A stretch of DNA of 64,000 nt from Pantoea sp. Ap-967 (GCF_011752565.1 NZ_VWXK01000029.1:1-64000), one strand, 5' to 3'; counted from the stretch's first letter, positions 41,532 through 51,422 are shown. A program made the numbers and translations. The notes: generated from the sequence alone by a model not told the origin.

Positions 41532-41567
41532 AAGCGGTTCCTTGTCGGATCGGTACGGTGAAAGGTG

Positions 41568-42671
41568 TCAGATGCCGGTCTTGACCGTGCTCCAGACCCG
41601 GGTGATGGCGCGCATGGCCTGGGGGTCCTGGGATTTTTGCGTGAACAGCCGCTCGCGGGTTTGCGCGTCGGGGTAGATCGCCGGGTCGTTGCGAATATCG
41701 GCCTGCACCAGGGGCGTGGCGGCAGCGTTGCTGTTGGCGTAGTGGATGTAGTTGGTAACCTCGGCCATGGTGCTGGGCTGCAGCAGGTACTCGATGAAGC
41801 GGTGGGCGTTGGCCACATGGGGCGCGTCGTTGGGCAGGTAGAGGCTGTCGAACCAGATCAGCGAGCCTTCCTTGGGAATGAAGAACGAAAGTTTGATGTC
41901 CTTTTTCGCCTCCACCGCACGGGCCTGGGCGGTGGCGTAGTCGCCAGACCAGGTCAGGGCCATGCACACATCGCCGTTGGGCAAGCTGGTGAGGTAGTTC
42001 ACCGAGTCGAATTTCTTGATGTAGGGGCGAATGCCCATGAGCACGTCCTGGGCCGCCTTGAGGTCGGCGGGCCTTGCGCTTTGCGGGTCTTTGCCCAGGT
42101 ACTTGAGGGCCAGCGGGATCACTTCGCTGGGCGCGTCCATCACGGTGACCCCGCAGTCGGCGAAGCGCGAGACGATTTTCGGGTCGAACAGCATGGCCAG
42201 CGAGCCGATGGGCGCATCAGGCATGCGCTGCCTGATTTTGTCGACGTTGTAGGTGATGCCGGAACTGCCCCAGGTGTAGGGCGCCGAATAGCGCATGCCG
42301 GGGTCGAAGGCCTGCAGGCTCTGCACCACCTGCGGGTCGAGGTTGGCCCAGCTGGGCAGCCTGGATTTGTCCAGCGGCTGGAACACTCCGGCCTTTATCA
42401 ACGGCGGCACCAGCGAGCCATTGAGCATCACCAGGTCGTAGCCGGAGCGCCCGGTCAGGAGTTTGGTCTGAACCGTTTCGTAGCCATCGAAGGTGTCGTA
42501 GATCACCTTGATGCCGGTTTGCTTTTCGAAATTGGCGAGGGTGTTTTCGCCGATGTAGTCCGTCCAGTTGTACAACCTGAGCGTGTTGCCGGTGTCTGCT
42601 TCACCGGCCAGGGTGGCGCCGGCGGTACAACACAGCAACAGGCTGGAAATCACCTTCAGCGTTTTGCGCAT
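41568..42671 (-). CDS. Polyamine-type ABC substrate-binding protein (PotF/SpuD-like)
   Basis: 367 residues with a signal peptide ending near TLAG (about 23). Mature PotF/SpuD features: LRLYNWTDYIGENTLANFEK, GYDLVMLNGSLVPPLIKAG, MRYSAPYTWGSSGITYNVDK and NAHRFIEYLLQPS. These bind putrescine or spermidine. No permease or ATPase is adjacent, so it must share one or be an orphan. It heads a minus-strand group with the aminotransferase and LuxR genes. Confidence 0.86.
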   Translation of the reverse strand: MRKTLKVISSLLLCCTAGATLAGEADTGNTLRLYNWTDYIGENTLANFEKQTGIKVIYDTFDGYETVQTKLLTGRSGYDLVMLNGSLVPPLIKAGVFQPLDKSRLPSWANLDPQVVQSLQAFDPGMRYSAPYTWGSSGITYNVDKIRQRMPDAPIGSLAMLFDPKIVSRFADCGVTVMDAPSEVIPLALKYLGKDPQSARPADLKAAQDVLMGIRPYIKKFDSVNYLTSLPNGDVCMALTWSGDYATAQARAVEAKKDIKLSFFIPKEGSLIWFDSLYLPNDAPHVANAHRFIEYLLQPSTMAEVTNYIHYANSNAAATPLVQADIRNDPAIYPDAQTRERLFTQKSQDPQAMRAITRVWSTVKTGI

Positions 42672-42866
42672 AGCAACTCCATCGTGTGATCAGGATCGGC
42701 TCGGCTGAGCGGATGGAGCCACTATCGGTGGGTTGGTGACGCAGGGCCATACCCCGAATGGGGGTGTGCCGGAGGTGGGGCTGCGCGATCGAGTTCGATG
42801 TCATCACATCCGAACTGACAGAAGCCAGCAGACAGAGCCTAGGGCCTTGGTATCACCTGCGATGAC

Positions 42867-43538
42867 TCAAACCATCCCCTGCCCGTCTTCTTCATCCCCG
42901 TAGTACTTCACGCCGATACGAATGATGTCCCGCCCCTGCGCCTTGCGATGGTGGTTGGAGTCACGCAACGAGTAGATGCAACCGCAATATTCCTGCTGAT
43001 AAAAGCGTTCACGCTTGCTGATCTCGACCATCCGCGCAGCGCCCCCGGCCTTGCGCCAGTTGTAGTCCCAATACTTGATTCCTGGGTACTTGGCCGCCGA
43101 GCGGTGGCCGCAGCCATTGATCTGCTGCATGTCCTTCCAGCGCGAGATGCCCAGCGAGCTGCTGATGACCGAGAAGCCATGCTCGTGGGCATACAGCGCC
43201 GTGCGCTCGAAGCGCATGTCGAAGCACATGGTGCAGCGCTCTCCCCGCTCGGGCGCCTGCTCCATGCCTTTGGCCCGGGCAAACCAGTTGTCGGTGTCGT
43301 AGTCGGCATCCACGAACGGCACATTGTGCTGTTCGGCAAAGCGAATGTTCTCGTCTTTACGCAGCAAGTACTCGCGCTCGGGGTGGATATTGGGGTTGTA
43401 GAAGAAGATCGTGTAGTCGATGCCCGACGCAGTGATGGCCTCCATCACTTCGCCGGAGCACGGCGCGCAGCAGGAATGCAGCAGCAGGCGGTCGGCGCCG
43501 TCGGGCAGGGTCAGTTTCGGTCGGTCGATGGGGGTCAT
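42867..43538 (-). CDS. queH: Epoxyqueuosine reductase QueH
   Basis: 223 residues. The QueH fold carries the cysteine pair LLLHSCCAPCSGEVME near the N terminus, RCTMCFDMRFERTALYA, and YCGCIYSLRDSN near the C terminus, all cluster ligands. It reduces epoxyqueuosine to queuosine in the last step of tRNA wobble-base modification. It stands alone. The 195-bp gap upstream of the neighbouring binding-protein gene holds nothing recognisable. Confidence 0.93.
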   Translation of the reverse strand: MTPIDRPKLTLPDGADRLLLHSCCAPCSGEVMEAITASGIDYTIFFYNPNIHPEREYLLRKDENIRFAEQHNVPFVDADYDTDNWFARAKGMEQAPERGERCTMCFDMRFERTALYAHEHGFSVISSSLGISRWKDMQQINGCGHRSAAKYPGIKYWDYNWRKAGGAARMVEISKRERFYQQEYCGCIYSLRDSNHHRKAQGRDIIRIGVKYYGDEEDGQGMV

Positions 43539-43694
43539 GGGTGTTTTCCCTGGAAACGTGAACGCCAGGGAGAGACGTTTGCGCCTGTACCACGGTGCCC
43601 TGTTCCCTGACGTAAAAATTCGAGAAGGGGATTGTCAGGCATTCTCCGCTATGAGACAAACTCATTTTTCTCCAGCTGATCTCCAATTCTACTC

Positions 43695-44633
43695 ATGATC
43701 GACCTTAGGCACCTGCGCACCATCCATGCCCTGCGCGAAACCGACAGCCTGCTCGAAGCAGCCGAGCGCCTGCACCTGACCCAGTCGGCGTTGTCGCACC
43801 AGTTCCGTGAATTGGAAGATCGTATCGGCATGGCGCTGTTCGTGCGCAAGTCCAAGCCGGTGCGCTTCACGAGCGCCGGGCTGAAGCTGCTGCAACTGGC
43901 CGAGCAGGTGCTGCCGCTGGTGCGCAGCAGCGAACGGGAATTGAGCAAGCTGGCCAGCGGCACCGCCGGCCGCCTGCACATCGCGATCGAATGCCATAGC
44001 TGCTACCAATGGCTGATGCCATCGGTGGATGAATTTCGCGGTGCCTGGCCTGAGGTCGAACTGGACCTGGCCTCAGGCTTCGCCTTCGCGCCGCTGCCAG
44101 CCCTGGAGCGCGGCGACCTGGACCTGGTGGTCACTTCCGACCCGGTGTCGCTGCCGGGCATCAGCTACGTGCCGCTGTTTGGCTACGAGGCGATGCTGGC
44201 CATCGACAACCACCATGCCCTGCGCGCCAAGCCCTATCTGGCCCCTTCCGACCTTGCCAACCAAACCCTCATCACCTACCCCATCGAGCGCAACCGCCTG
44301 GATATCTTCACCCGCTTCCTCGACCCCGCCGACATCGAGCCGGCCCAGGTCCGCACCTCGGAACTCACGGTGATGATGATGCAACTGGTGGCCTCTGGGC
44401 GTGGTGTCTGCTGCCTGCCCAACTGGGCCGTGCACGAGTACAGCTCACGCGGCTACGTGACAGCCAAGCGCCTGGGTGAGCAAGGCTTGCAGGCCACGCT
44501 GTATGCCGCCATTCGCAGCGACATGCTGGAAGTGCCCTACGTGAGCGATTTCCTGCTCACCGCCAAAGACATCTCGTTTGCCACGCTCGAAGGCGTCAAC
44601 GTGGTATCGGGCCTGAACGTGGCCAAGCCCTGA
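43695..44633 (+). CDS. metR: LysR-family activator of methionine synthesis MetR
   Basis: 312 residues, very close to MetR over its length: MIDLRHLRTIHALRETDSLL with QSALSHQFRELEDRIGMALF forms the winged helix, and LHIAIECHSCYQWLMPSVDE, the stretch typical of MetR, begins the effector domain. MetR activates metE and related genes with homocysteine as coeffector. No met gene is adjacent in the window. The gene is divergent from queH. Confidence 0.88.
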   Translation: MIDLRHLRTIHALRETDSLLEAAERLHLTQSALSHQFRELEDRIGMALFVRKSKPVRFTSAGLKLLQLAEQVLPLVRSSERELSKLASGTAGRLHIAIECHSCYQWLMPSVDEFRGAWPEVELDLASGFAFAPLPALERGDLDLVVTSDPVSLPGISYVPLFGYEAMLAIDNHHALRAKPYLAPSDLANQTLITYPIERNRLDIFTRFLDPADIEPAQVRTSELTVMMMQLVASGRGVCCLPNWAVHEYSSRGYVTAKRLGEQGLQATLYAAIRSDMLEVPYVSDFLLTAKDISFATLEGVNVVSGLNVAKP

Positions 44634-45001
44634 CCCCCTGCAGGTGCCAGGCAAAACCCTGGCGAAGGTTAATACCTGACAGCGATGTCAGTTATATGTC
44701 AACGTAGCGACTTCTTCCTGCACTGTGAACTATTCCACGCCGTTGAGTTAAAAACGGCGCATGGGATGTTCAACTGCGTGTGTATTTCAGGTTTTTACCC
44801 CCCTTCTCGCGTGAATCCCCCTCAGCCAACAAACCCAAAATGGCCTTTCGCCACTTAATCAAATTGTAACCAACTGCCCCTAGGGTGTCGTTCCTGACAT
44901 CGGTGACAGCTTTCGAAGATTCCACGACGGGGCTCTCACTTCAGGTCGAAACAGTCGTGCCGACCGGCTCGACCGACGTAGAAACGGGGAGTGCCAGAGC
45001 A
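44634..45001 (+). other. Gap before the nucleic-acid-use locus
   Basis: This 368-bp gap has no supported gene. GCCAGG/CCTGGC (44646-44663) and CTGACA/TGTCAG (44676-44691) are small perfect inverted repeats just after metR. The rest is mixed, with AT-rich parts near 44740 and 44860. The promoter of the exbD operon should lie here; no motif is convincing. Confidence 0.5.
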
Positions 45002-45409
45002 ATGCGCAGTTGGGAAGAACCGAAGAAAAAACGCCTGCACATCGAGATCATTCCAATGATCGACGTGATGATGTTCCTGCTGGTGTTTTTCGTGCTGATC
45101 AGCCTGAACGTGATTCCGGCCCTGGGCATCAAGACCCAGCTGCCCGGCGCCGCGCACGCCCAGCAGCTCAAGCCGCAGAACAAGGCCGTGATTACCCTGG
45201 GCCTGGACGCGCGCCTGCAACTCGACGGCCAGGACCTGCCTGAAGATGAACTGGTCAGGCAGCTGAAGTCGCTGGAAACCGGCAGCGAGAAGCTGGTGAT
45301 CATCCTCAACAGCGACCAGGGCGTGGAAGTGGGCCGGCTTGTGGCAGTGATGGACCTGCTCAAGAGCAATGGCTTCGCCTCCGTTTCCATCGCCACGCGC
45401 AAGTTGTAA
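45002..45409 (+). CDS. exbD: ExbD-type biopolymer transport protein
   Basis: 135 residues from the ATG at 45002. A single N-terminal helix contains the proton-path Asp in IEIIPMIDVMMFLLVFFVLI, followed by a periplasmic domain ending SNGFASVSIATRKL. With ExbB it converts proton flow into TonB motion. Longer frames upstream (from 44885) lack family features. tonB follows three bases later; exbB lies beyond the receptor gene. Confidence 0.9.
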   Translation: MRSWEEPKKKRLHIEIIPMIDVMMFLLVFFVLISLNVIPALGIKTQLPGAAHAQQLKPQNKAVITLGLDARLQLDGQDLPEDELVRQLKSLETGSEKLVIILNSDQGVEVGRLVAVMDLLKSNGFASVSIATRKL

Positions 45410-45412
45410 GCC

Positions 45413-46168
45413 ATGTCGGCCCTGTTCAAATCGCGAAAAGTACTCGCGTGCCTGCCGGCGATCTGCCTGCTGGCGGTGGCTGTTCACAGCGCCATGAAAG
45501 CGGACCTGAAAATTACCCCGAAATACGATGACAGCACCGTCGAGGTGGCGTTGATCGACCCGGCCGAGCTGCAACCGGAACCGGAACCGCCGCCACCACC
45601 GCCGCCCGAGCCGGTAGCAGAGCCACTGCCCGAACCGGACCCGGAGCCCGTGGTGCAGGTGCCGGAGCCGCCGCCCAAGCCCAAGCCGAAACCGCCTGAG
45701 CCCAAGCCGCAGCCACCCAAGCCCAAACCCCAGTTGGCGAAACCTGCGCCAATGCCTGCGCCGCAACCGGTTGCCAGCAACCCGGCGCCGGCCAAACCGG
45801 CCCCGGCACCGGCAGTGGCCAAGGCCGCACCGCCCCCGGCGCCACCGGCGGTGAACACCGCGGCACTGGAAAACAGCTACATCGCCGCCCTGCTGGCGGA
45901 GCTGGAGAAATACAAGCAGTACCCGCGTGGCCGTGAGGCCTCGCTGCAACGCCCGGTCGGCAACGTGGTGATCTGGTTGCTGGTCGACCGCAGTGGTGCC
46001 GTGCTCGATTCGGGCATTGAAAAGAAGGCCGCGAGCATGTTGCTGAATAAAGCAGCGCAAACCAGCCTGCGGCGCATCGAGCAAGTAAGGCCCTTTCCCC
46101 AGGCGGTATTCGAGGGCAAGGATAAGTACCGATTTACCGCGACACTTGTTTACAACATCGAAAATTAA
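45413..46168 (+). CDS. tonB: TonB energy transducer
   Basis: 251 residues. An N-terminal membrane helix (about 10-24), a long Pro/Glu then Pro/Lys region (about 48-150, e.g. EPEPPPPPPPEP), and a C-terminal TonB domain with YKQYPRGREASLQRPVGNVV and RPFPQAVF. It spans the periplasm and drives outer-membrane receptors. Placed between exbD and a receptor gene, it most likely serves that receptor. Confidence 0.9.
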   Translation: MSALFKSRKVLACLPAICLLAVAVHSAMKADLKITPKYDDSTVEVALIDPAELQPEPEPPPPPPPEPVAEPLPEPDPEPVVQVPEPPPKPKPKPPEPKPQPPKPKPQLAKPAPMPAPQPVASNPAPAKPAPAPAVAKAAPPPAPPAVNTAALENSYIAALLAELEKYKQYPRGREASLQRPVGNVVIWLLVDRSGAVLDSGIEKKAASMLLNKAAQTSLRRIEQVRPFPQAVFEGKDKYRFTATLVYNIEN

Positions 46169-46233
46169 AACCTGCCTTCTACGTGGGCGCGTGCGAACCG
46201 TGCCGCCTGGACTTTTTACAAAGGGGATGTGTG

Positions 46234-48549
46234 GTGAAGTTGAATAAGTTGTTTGTTACCTTGCTGGCGGTCGGGTGTGGTGGCTGGACGGCTGCGTCGT
46301 TTGCCGAAGACTCGGTGGATATCGGCGACGTCAATGTCACCGGGCAAACCCTGGGCAACGGCATGATGGTTCAGGAAGAAGCGGCCAAGGCACGCTCCAC
46401 CGTGACCAAGGAAGCGCTGGAGAAGATGTCGCCCACCGGCAACGGTATCGACAAGCTCAAGTACACCCCTGGCGTCAACGTGTCCAGCGACGACAGCACC
46501 GGCCTCAGCGGCTTTTCCTTCACCATGCGCGGCATGCAGGCAAGCCAGGTCGGGGTGACCATGGACGGCATTCCGATCAACGACTCCGGCGACTTCTCCA
46601 TGTACCCCAACCTGCTGGGCGACCCGGAGAACCTGCAGGAAGTCTTCCTCACCCAGGGCTCCTCGGAACTCGACGCGCCGCATATCGGCGCCAGCGGCGG
46701 CAACATTGGCCTGGTGTCGATGGCCCCAAGCAAAGACGCCGGCGTGTTCATCAAGCAAACCATCGGCAGCAATAACCTGGACAAGACCTTCGTCCGTTTG
46801 AATACCGGTGAATATAACGGCCTGAGCAACTACATTTCCGCGTCCAAGACCAACAGCGACAAATGGAAAGGCAAAGGCGACCTCGACGCCGAAAAGTTCG
46901 AACTCAACAGCTTGTACAAGTTTGGTGAAGGCAACAGCATCAATGCCCTGATCAAATACCACAAACAGGAAAACTTCAAATACGTGAAGCCGAGCCTGGC
47001 CCAGTACCATTCGGACCACGACTACGATTTCCCCAACGCCCCGACCTACAACCCCACCACCGGCAAGTTGACCACCGCCAGCTACAAGACCAGCGTCAAC
47101 CCGTTCGAAACCATGAGCGCCACGGTGACCGGGCGCTTCCAGTTGCGCGACGACCTGCAACTGACCGTGCAGCCCTATTACTACTATGCCAACGGCGGTA
47201 GCTACAGCGCCTTCGGCTCGCCGGCCACCCTGTTCAGCACCACCAGCTCCAGCGGCAACTACGACCTCAGCAACCTGAAAACCTCGGCCCAGTACAACGC
47301 CGATGGCAACCCGGTCAGCGGCCGTTACTACCGCCCGTCCTGGACCGAAACCTGGCGCCCCGGCATCAACACCAAGCTGAGCTGGGCGGTGAACGACGAG
47401 CACACCCTGGACGTCGGCTACTGGTACGAGCGCGCCCGCCAGCGCCAGAGCCAGCCCTTCGTACCGCTGAACGCCGATGGCAGCCCAACCGACCTGTGGG
47501 CCGAATACAACGACTCCAACCAGGTGCGCGATGCCAATGGCAACGTAGTGCAGGGCCGCAACTACTTCACCATCACCCCATCGCACAAGCTGTTCGTGCA
47601 GGACACCTGGAACGTCACCTCCGACCTGACCCTGAGCGGCGGCGTGGCCTACGAGCATTCCGAGCGTGATGGCAACCTGCGTGCCAGCCTCTACGACACG
47701 CCGGCCAAACGTGATGCCACGTACCACGAATTCCTGCCGAGCTTCAACGCCAAGTACCAGCTCGATACCGAGAACTCGGTGTTCTACAGCGTCTCGCGCG
47801 CCATGCGCACGCCACCGAACTATGTGCTGTACAACGGCGGCGACTCGATGAGCCTGAAGCCTGAGCTGAGCTGGAACAACGAGCTTGGCTGGCGCTATGC
47901 CAGCGACGACATGGCGCTGAGCGCCACCCTGTTCTACCTGCAGTTCAAGAACCGGCAGATCTCCAGCCGCAACCAGATCACCGGCGACTACGAGATGCTC
48001 AACGTCGGTGAAGTGAAAAACCGTGGCCTGGAGCTGGAGTGGAGCGGGCTGCTGCCACACAACTTCAACTACTACGCCTCGTACACCTACACCGAGGCCG
48101 AGCAGCAGGACACCATCAGCTACTACGGCATCGACCTGCCCACCAAGGGCAAGCAGGTGGCCGGCGTGCCGAAGAACATGTTCAACCTGAGCCTGGGCTA
48201 CGACGACGGGCGCTTCTACGGCAACGTCATCGGCAAGTTCGTCGACAACCAGTACGGCGACATGACCAACGACCAGTCGATTCCGCACTTCACCACCGTG
48301 GACCTGAACCTGGGCTACCGCCTGCCGGTGAACAAGCAGTACATGAAGAGCGCCGCCGTGCGCCTGTCGGTCAGCAACCTGTTCAACCGCGAGTACCTGA
48401 GTGGCGTTGACAGCGTGGCCTTCACCTCCGCGCAGTACAACCCAGGCTTTGGCACCGGTGGCGCGAACAACCGCAGCACCATCGGCACGCCGTACTACAA
48501 CATCGGCGAAGAGCAGACTGTCGCGGTGTCGTTCGAAGCTGAATTCTGA
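46234..48549 (+). CDS. TonB-dependent receptor of the nucleic-acid-use locus
   Basis: 771 residues from a GTG at 46234 with AGGGG seven to eight bases before; an adjacent GTG at 46231 is possible. Signal peptide ends near SFA/EDSVD. The plug carries SGFSFTMRGMQASQVGVTMD and GASGGNIGLVSMA, and the barrel ends VAVSFEAEF with the terminal Phe. It lies between tonB and exbB and upstream of nucleotide-handling genes, so I infer uptake of DNA fragments or nucleotides rather than iron. No heme or siderophore hallmark is seen. Confidence 0.87.
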   Translation: MKLNKLFVTLLAVGCGGWTAASFAEDSVDIGDVNVTGQTLGNGMMVQEEAAKARSTVTKEALEKMSPTGNGIDKLKYTPGVNVSSDDSTGLSGFSFTMRGMQASQVGVTMDGIPINDSGDFSMYPNLLGDPENLQEVFLTQGSSELDAPHIGASGGNIGLVSMAPSKDAGVFIKQTIGSNNLDKTFVRLNTGEYNGLSNYISASKTNSDKWKGKGDLDAEKFELNSLYKFGEGNSINALIKYHKQENFKYVKPSLAQYHSDHDYDFPNAPTYNPTTGKLTTASYKTSVNPFETMSATVTGRFQLRDDLQLTVQPYYYYANGGSYSAFGSPATLFSTTSSSGNYDLSNLKTSAQYNADGNPVSGRYYRPSWTETWRPGINTKLSWAVNDEHTLDVGYWYERARQRQSQPFVPLNADGSPTDLWAEYNDSNQVRDANGNVVQGRNYFTITPSHKLFVQDTWNVTSDLTLSGGVAYEHSERDGNLRASLYDTPAKRDATYHEFLPSFNAKYQLDTENSVFYSVSRAMRTPPNYVLYNGGDSMSLKPELSWNNELGWRYASDDMALSATLFYLQFKNRQISSRNQITGDYEMLNVGEVKNRGLELEWSGLLPHNFNYYASYTYTEAEQQDTISYYGIDLPTKGKQVAGVPKNMFNLSLGYDDGRFYGNVIGKFVDNQYGDMTNDQSIPHFTTVDLNLGYRLPVNKQYMKSAAVRLSVSNLFNREYLSGVDSVAFTSAQYNPGFGTGGANNRSTIGTPYYNIGEEQTVAVSFEAEF

Positions 48550-48558
48550 CCCTGAACC

Positions 48559-48586
48559 GGGGCCAGCCCTGGGCCGGCCCCGCCCT
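48559..48586 (+). other. GC-rich hairpin between receptor and exbB genes
   Basis: GGGGCC (48559-48564) pairs with GGCCCC (48576-48581), with extra internal pairing, followed by GCCCTTTCT. It could partly terminate the transcript or protect the receptor mRNA, setting different levels for receptor and ExbB. Confidence 0.4.
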
Positions 48587-48613
48587 TTCTGCGCTGAACC
48601 GAGGTAACCCGCC

Positions 48614-49255
48614 ATGAACATGGACCTGCTGCACGACATCACCTTCTACATCATGTACGGCGCTGCCGCCCTCGCCGCCTTCGTGGTGGTGGAACGGGGC
48701 ATCTTCTTCGCCTACAACCTGCGCAAGGCGCGCGCCCTGGAAGCGGCCCTGCACAAGAAAGTGCGCCAGTTCAACGAACTGCCGGCCGAGCTGCGTGAAC
48801 GCGACAGCCTGCCGCTGGAACTGCTGCGCCAACTGTTCGAAGGCCGTGGCCAGCTGCACTCGCACGCGGAGCTGGAAGACCTTGGCCAGGCCATCTACAT
48901 CGGCATGCGCGGCAGGCTCTCGCGCAGCCTGTGGATTCTTGAAGCGGTGGTGGCCGGCGCGCCGCTGCTGGGCCTGCTCGGCACCATCCTGGGGATCATC
49001 GACACCTTCAAGGCGCTGGCCGAGGCGGGCGTTTCCGACCCTGGCGAAGTGTCGCGCGGTATCGGCACTGCGCTGTACGCCACCGCCCTGGGTATTGCCA
49101 TTGCCCTGGTGGGCCTGGTGTTCAACAACCACCTGCAAGACCGCCTGGAACTGATCACCGACCACCTGAAGATGCTTCTGCTGCGCGCCGGCATGGGCAC
49201 CGCGTTCGCCGCCAAGCCGGCCGGCGCCCCTGCCACTGCCCTGCAACCTGCCTGA
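48614..49255 (+). CDS. exbB: ExbB/MotA/TolQ-family proton-channel protein
   Basis: 213 residues with three membrane helices. The family core is GAPLLGLLGTILGIIDTFKA, followed by VSRGIGTALYATALGIAIAL. It forms the proton channel with ExbD. It is separated from exbD by tonB and the receptor gene, an uncommon order, but all are on one strand and closely spaced. Confidence 0.9.
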   Translation: MNMDLLHDITFYIMYGAAALAAFVVVERGIFFAYNLRKARALEAALHKKVRQFNELPAELRERDSLPLELLRQLFEGRGQLHSHAELEDLGQAIYIGMRGRLSRSLWILEAVVAGAPLLGLLGTILGIIDTFKALAEAGVSDPGEVSRGIGTALYATALGIAIALVGLVFNNHLQDRLELITDHLKMLLLRAGMGTAFAAKPAGAPATALQPA

Positions 49256-49271
49256 ACCCCCGGGAGCCCCC

Positions 49272-50981
49272 ATGTCGTACGCGCCTTTCGCCAAACGCTC
49301 GTTCCCCCTGCTGCTGGCCGCCGTGCTGCTGGCCAGCGGTTGCCAGAAAGCCCCGGCTCCGGTCGATGTTCACATTGCCGCCCTCAACGACTTCCACGGC
49401 AACCTGCTGGCCAGCCCGTTCCAGTACCCTGATGCCAACGGCCCGGTGAAACTCAAGGCCGGTGGGCTGGGGCCGCTCAGCGGCGCGCTGGCCGAGTTGC
49501 GCCAGCAAGACCCGCAACTGCTGCTGATTGGCGCAGGCGACATGGTCGGCGGCAGCCCGCCGATTTCCTCGATGTGGGCGGACGAGCCGAGCCTGCAAGC
49601 GCTGCACTTGCTGGGGCTGAAATTCTCGGTGGTCGGCAACCATGAGCTGGACCACGGCAAGGCCGAGCTGCTGCGCCAGATCGACGGTGGCTGCCAGTCC
49701 AGCCGCGAACAGGCCTGCCAGTTCGACAAGGCCTACAAGGGCGCGGGCTTTCCGTACATCTCCGCCAACCTGATCGACAAGCAAAGCGGCAAACCGCTGT
49801 TCGCCCCCTACCGCATCGAACAGGCCCACGGTGCCCGCATTGCCTTCGTGGGCGCCACCTTGCGCAATGTCGATGCCTACGTCAGTGCTCGCAGCATGGA
49901 AGGCCTGGCCACCCTGGACGAGGCCGAGGCCATCAATGCCCTGCTGCCGGAACTGCGCCAGCAGAAGGTCGACGCCATCGTCGCGGTGATCCACCAGGGC
50001 GGCAACACCCCCGAGCGCTTCGACCAACAAGACTGCAGCCAGCTCAAGGGCGACGTGGTGGACGTGGCCAAGCGCCTCGACCCGCAAATCAAGGTGGTGG
50101 TCACCGCCCACACCCACGAAGGCTACCTGTGCCGCCTGGGCGACAAGCTGGTGACCCAGGGCGCCTCCTTCGGCCGCCTGCTCACCCAGCTGACCTTGAC
50201 CGTGGACACCACCCAGCACCGCTTGCTGGCAGTCAAAGCCAACAACCTGGTGGTGGACGCCGCCCGTTACAGCGCCAGCCCCGAGATCGCGCCGCTGCTG
50301 GCCGAGGTTGAGGCCCGCAGCCAGGCCCGGCTGGGCAAGCCGGTGGCGCGCCTGGCGGCCCGCGAGGTGCTGCGGGTTACCAACGAGGCCGGCGAGTCGC
50401 CCATGGGCGACTTGATCGCCGACTCGCAACTGGCCGCCACCCGTGACCTCGGCGCCCAGGTGGCGCTGATGAACCAGGGCGGCATGCGCATGGACCTGAC
50501 CCTGGAGCCCGGCCAGGAACAGGTGAACTACGGCCAGGTGGCCACGGTGCAACCGTTCAACAACAGCCTCACCCTGCTCACCCTCACCGGCGCGCAGCTG
50601 CGTGAACTGCTGGAGCAGCAATGGCAGGACGGCGGCATGGGCTTCTACCCGTTGCAGCCCTCGGCGTCGCTGAGCTACCAGTGGGATGGCAGCCTGCCCA
50701 AGGGCCAGCGCGTGCTTGTCGACAGCCTCAAGGTCGATGGCCAACCGGTGCAGCCCGAGCAACCCTACCGCATCGTCATGAACAGCTTCCTGGCCGAAGG
50801 CGGCGACAACTTCACCGTGCTCAAGCAGGCGACCGACCGGCTCGACACCGGCATCAACGACCTGGAGTCGATGATCGCCTACCTGCAGGCCCAGGACCGT
50901 GCAGGCCAGCCCGCAGGTTTTGGCCAGGCCCAGCAGCGCATCCGCAACGTTTCCGCACAGGTGCTCAGCCATGCGCCATGA
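49272..50981 (+). CDS. Lipoprotein 5'-nucleotidase/metallophosphatase (UshA-like)
   Basis: 569 residues. A lipoprotein signal ends at LLASGC (Cys about 24). The metallophosphatase domain has IAALNDFHGN, GAGDMVGG, VVGNHELDHG and VTAHTHEGY metal ligands; the C-terminal 5'-nucleotidase domain has NQGGMRMDL and VQPFNNSLTLLTLTG. It would strip phosphate from nucleotides in the periplasm, making nucleosides for the CNT importer two genes later. The cdd gene overlaps its end. Confidence 0.9.
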   Translation: MSYAPFAKRSFPLLLAAVLLASGCQKAPAPVDVHIAALNDFHGNLLASPFQYPDANGPVKLKAGGLGPLSGALAELRQQDPQLLLIGAGDMVGGSPPISSMWADEPSLQALHLLGLKFSVVGNHELDHGKAELLRQIDGGCQSSREQACQFDKAYKGAGFPYISANLIDKQSGKPLFAPYRIEQAHGARIAFVGATLRNVDAYVSARSMEGLATLDEAEAINALLPELRQQKVDAIVAVIHQGGNTPERFDQQDCSQLKGDVVDVAKRLDPQIKVVVTAHTHEGYLCRLGDKLVTQGASFGRLLTQLTLTVDTTQHRLLAVKANNLVVDAARYSASPEIAPLLAEVEARSQARLGKPVARLAAREVLRVTNEAGESPMGDLIADSQLAATRDLGAQVALMNQGGMRMDLTLEPGQEQVNYGQVATVQPFNNSLTLLTLTGAQLRELLEQQWQDGGMGFYPLQPSASLSYQWDGSLPKGQRVLVDSLKVDGQPVQPEQPYRIVMNSFLAEGGDNFTVLKQATDRLDTGINDLESMIAYLQAQDRAGQPAGFGQAQQRIRNVSAQVLSHAP

Positions 50982-51387
50982 ACACGGGCTGGCCCTGCAG
51001 GCTCTGCTGCTGCCAGAGGCCATGGCCGCTGCCGACAGTGCCTGGTGCCCGCACTCGGCGTTTCCGGTCGGCGCCGCGCTGCTGACCCACGATGGCCGGG
51101 TGATCCGCGGCTGCAACGTGGAGAACGTGTCCTACGGCCTGACCAACTGCGCCGAACGCAGCGCGCTGTTCAGTGCCATCAGCCAGGGCCTGGCCCCCGG
51201 CAGCTTCAAGGCCATGCTGGTGTATGCACCCAAGGTGCCGGTGATCTCGCCCTGTGGCGCCTGCCGCCAGGTGATGCTCGAACTGCTGCCCCCCGGCTGC
51301 CCGGTGATTTGCGTGGGCCACGATGCCACGGCGACGCGGCACTGGACCGCCGGGCAGTTGCTGCCCGGCGCCTTCCAGGCGTTTTGA
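50971..51387 (+). CDS. cdd: Cytidine deaminase
   Basis: 138 residues from an ATG at 50971, overlapping the nucleotidase gene by 11 bases. Zinc motifs are complete: CAERSALF with the catalytic Glu, and SPCGACRQVMLE. FPVGAALLTHDGRVIRGCNV is the family start. It turns (deoxy)cytidine into (deoxy)uridine, which DeoA can then cleave. Confidence 0.93.
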   Translation: MRHEHGLALQALLLPEAMAAADSAWCPHSAFPVGAALLTHDGRVIRGCNVENVSYGLTNCAERSALFSAISQGLAPGSFKAMLVYAPKVPVISPCGACRQVMLELLPPGCPVICVGHDATATRHWTAGQLLPGAFQAF

Positions 51388-51422
51388 AGCCAACCTGCTG
51401 ACCTTTTTTCAGGAACTGTTCG

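Noticed and set aside
44640..45001. Fur box before the exbD-tonB operon
   Set aside because: Checked because TonB operons are often iron-regulated; no 19-bp AT-rich palindrome of Fur type could be seen.
46216..48642. Long antisense frame opposite the TonB receptor gene
   Set aside because: It mirrors the codon pattern of the real gene, has no recognisable domain and no ribosome site. The same holds for long antisense frames at 53880-56015 and 49155-51116.
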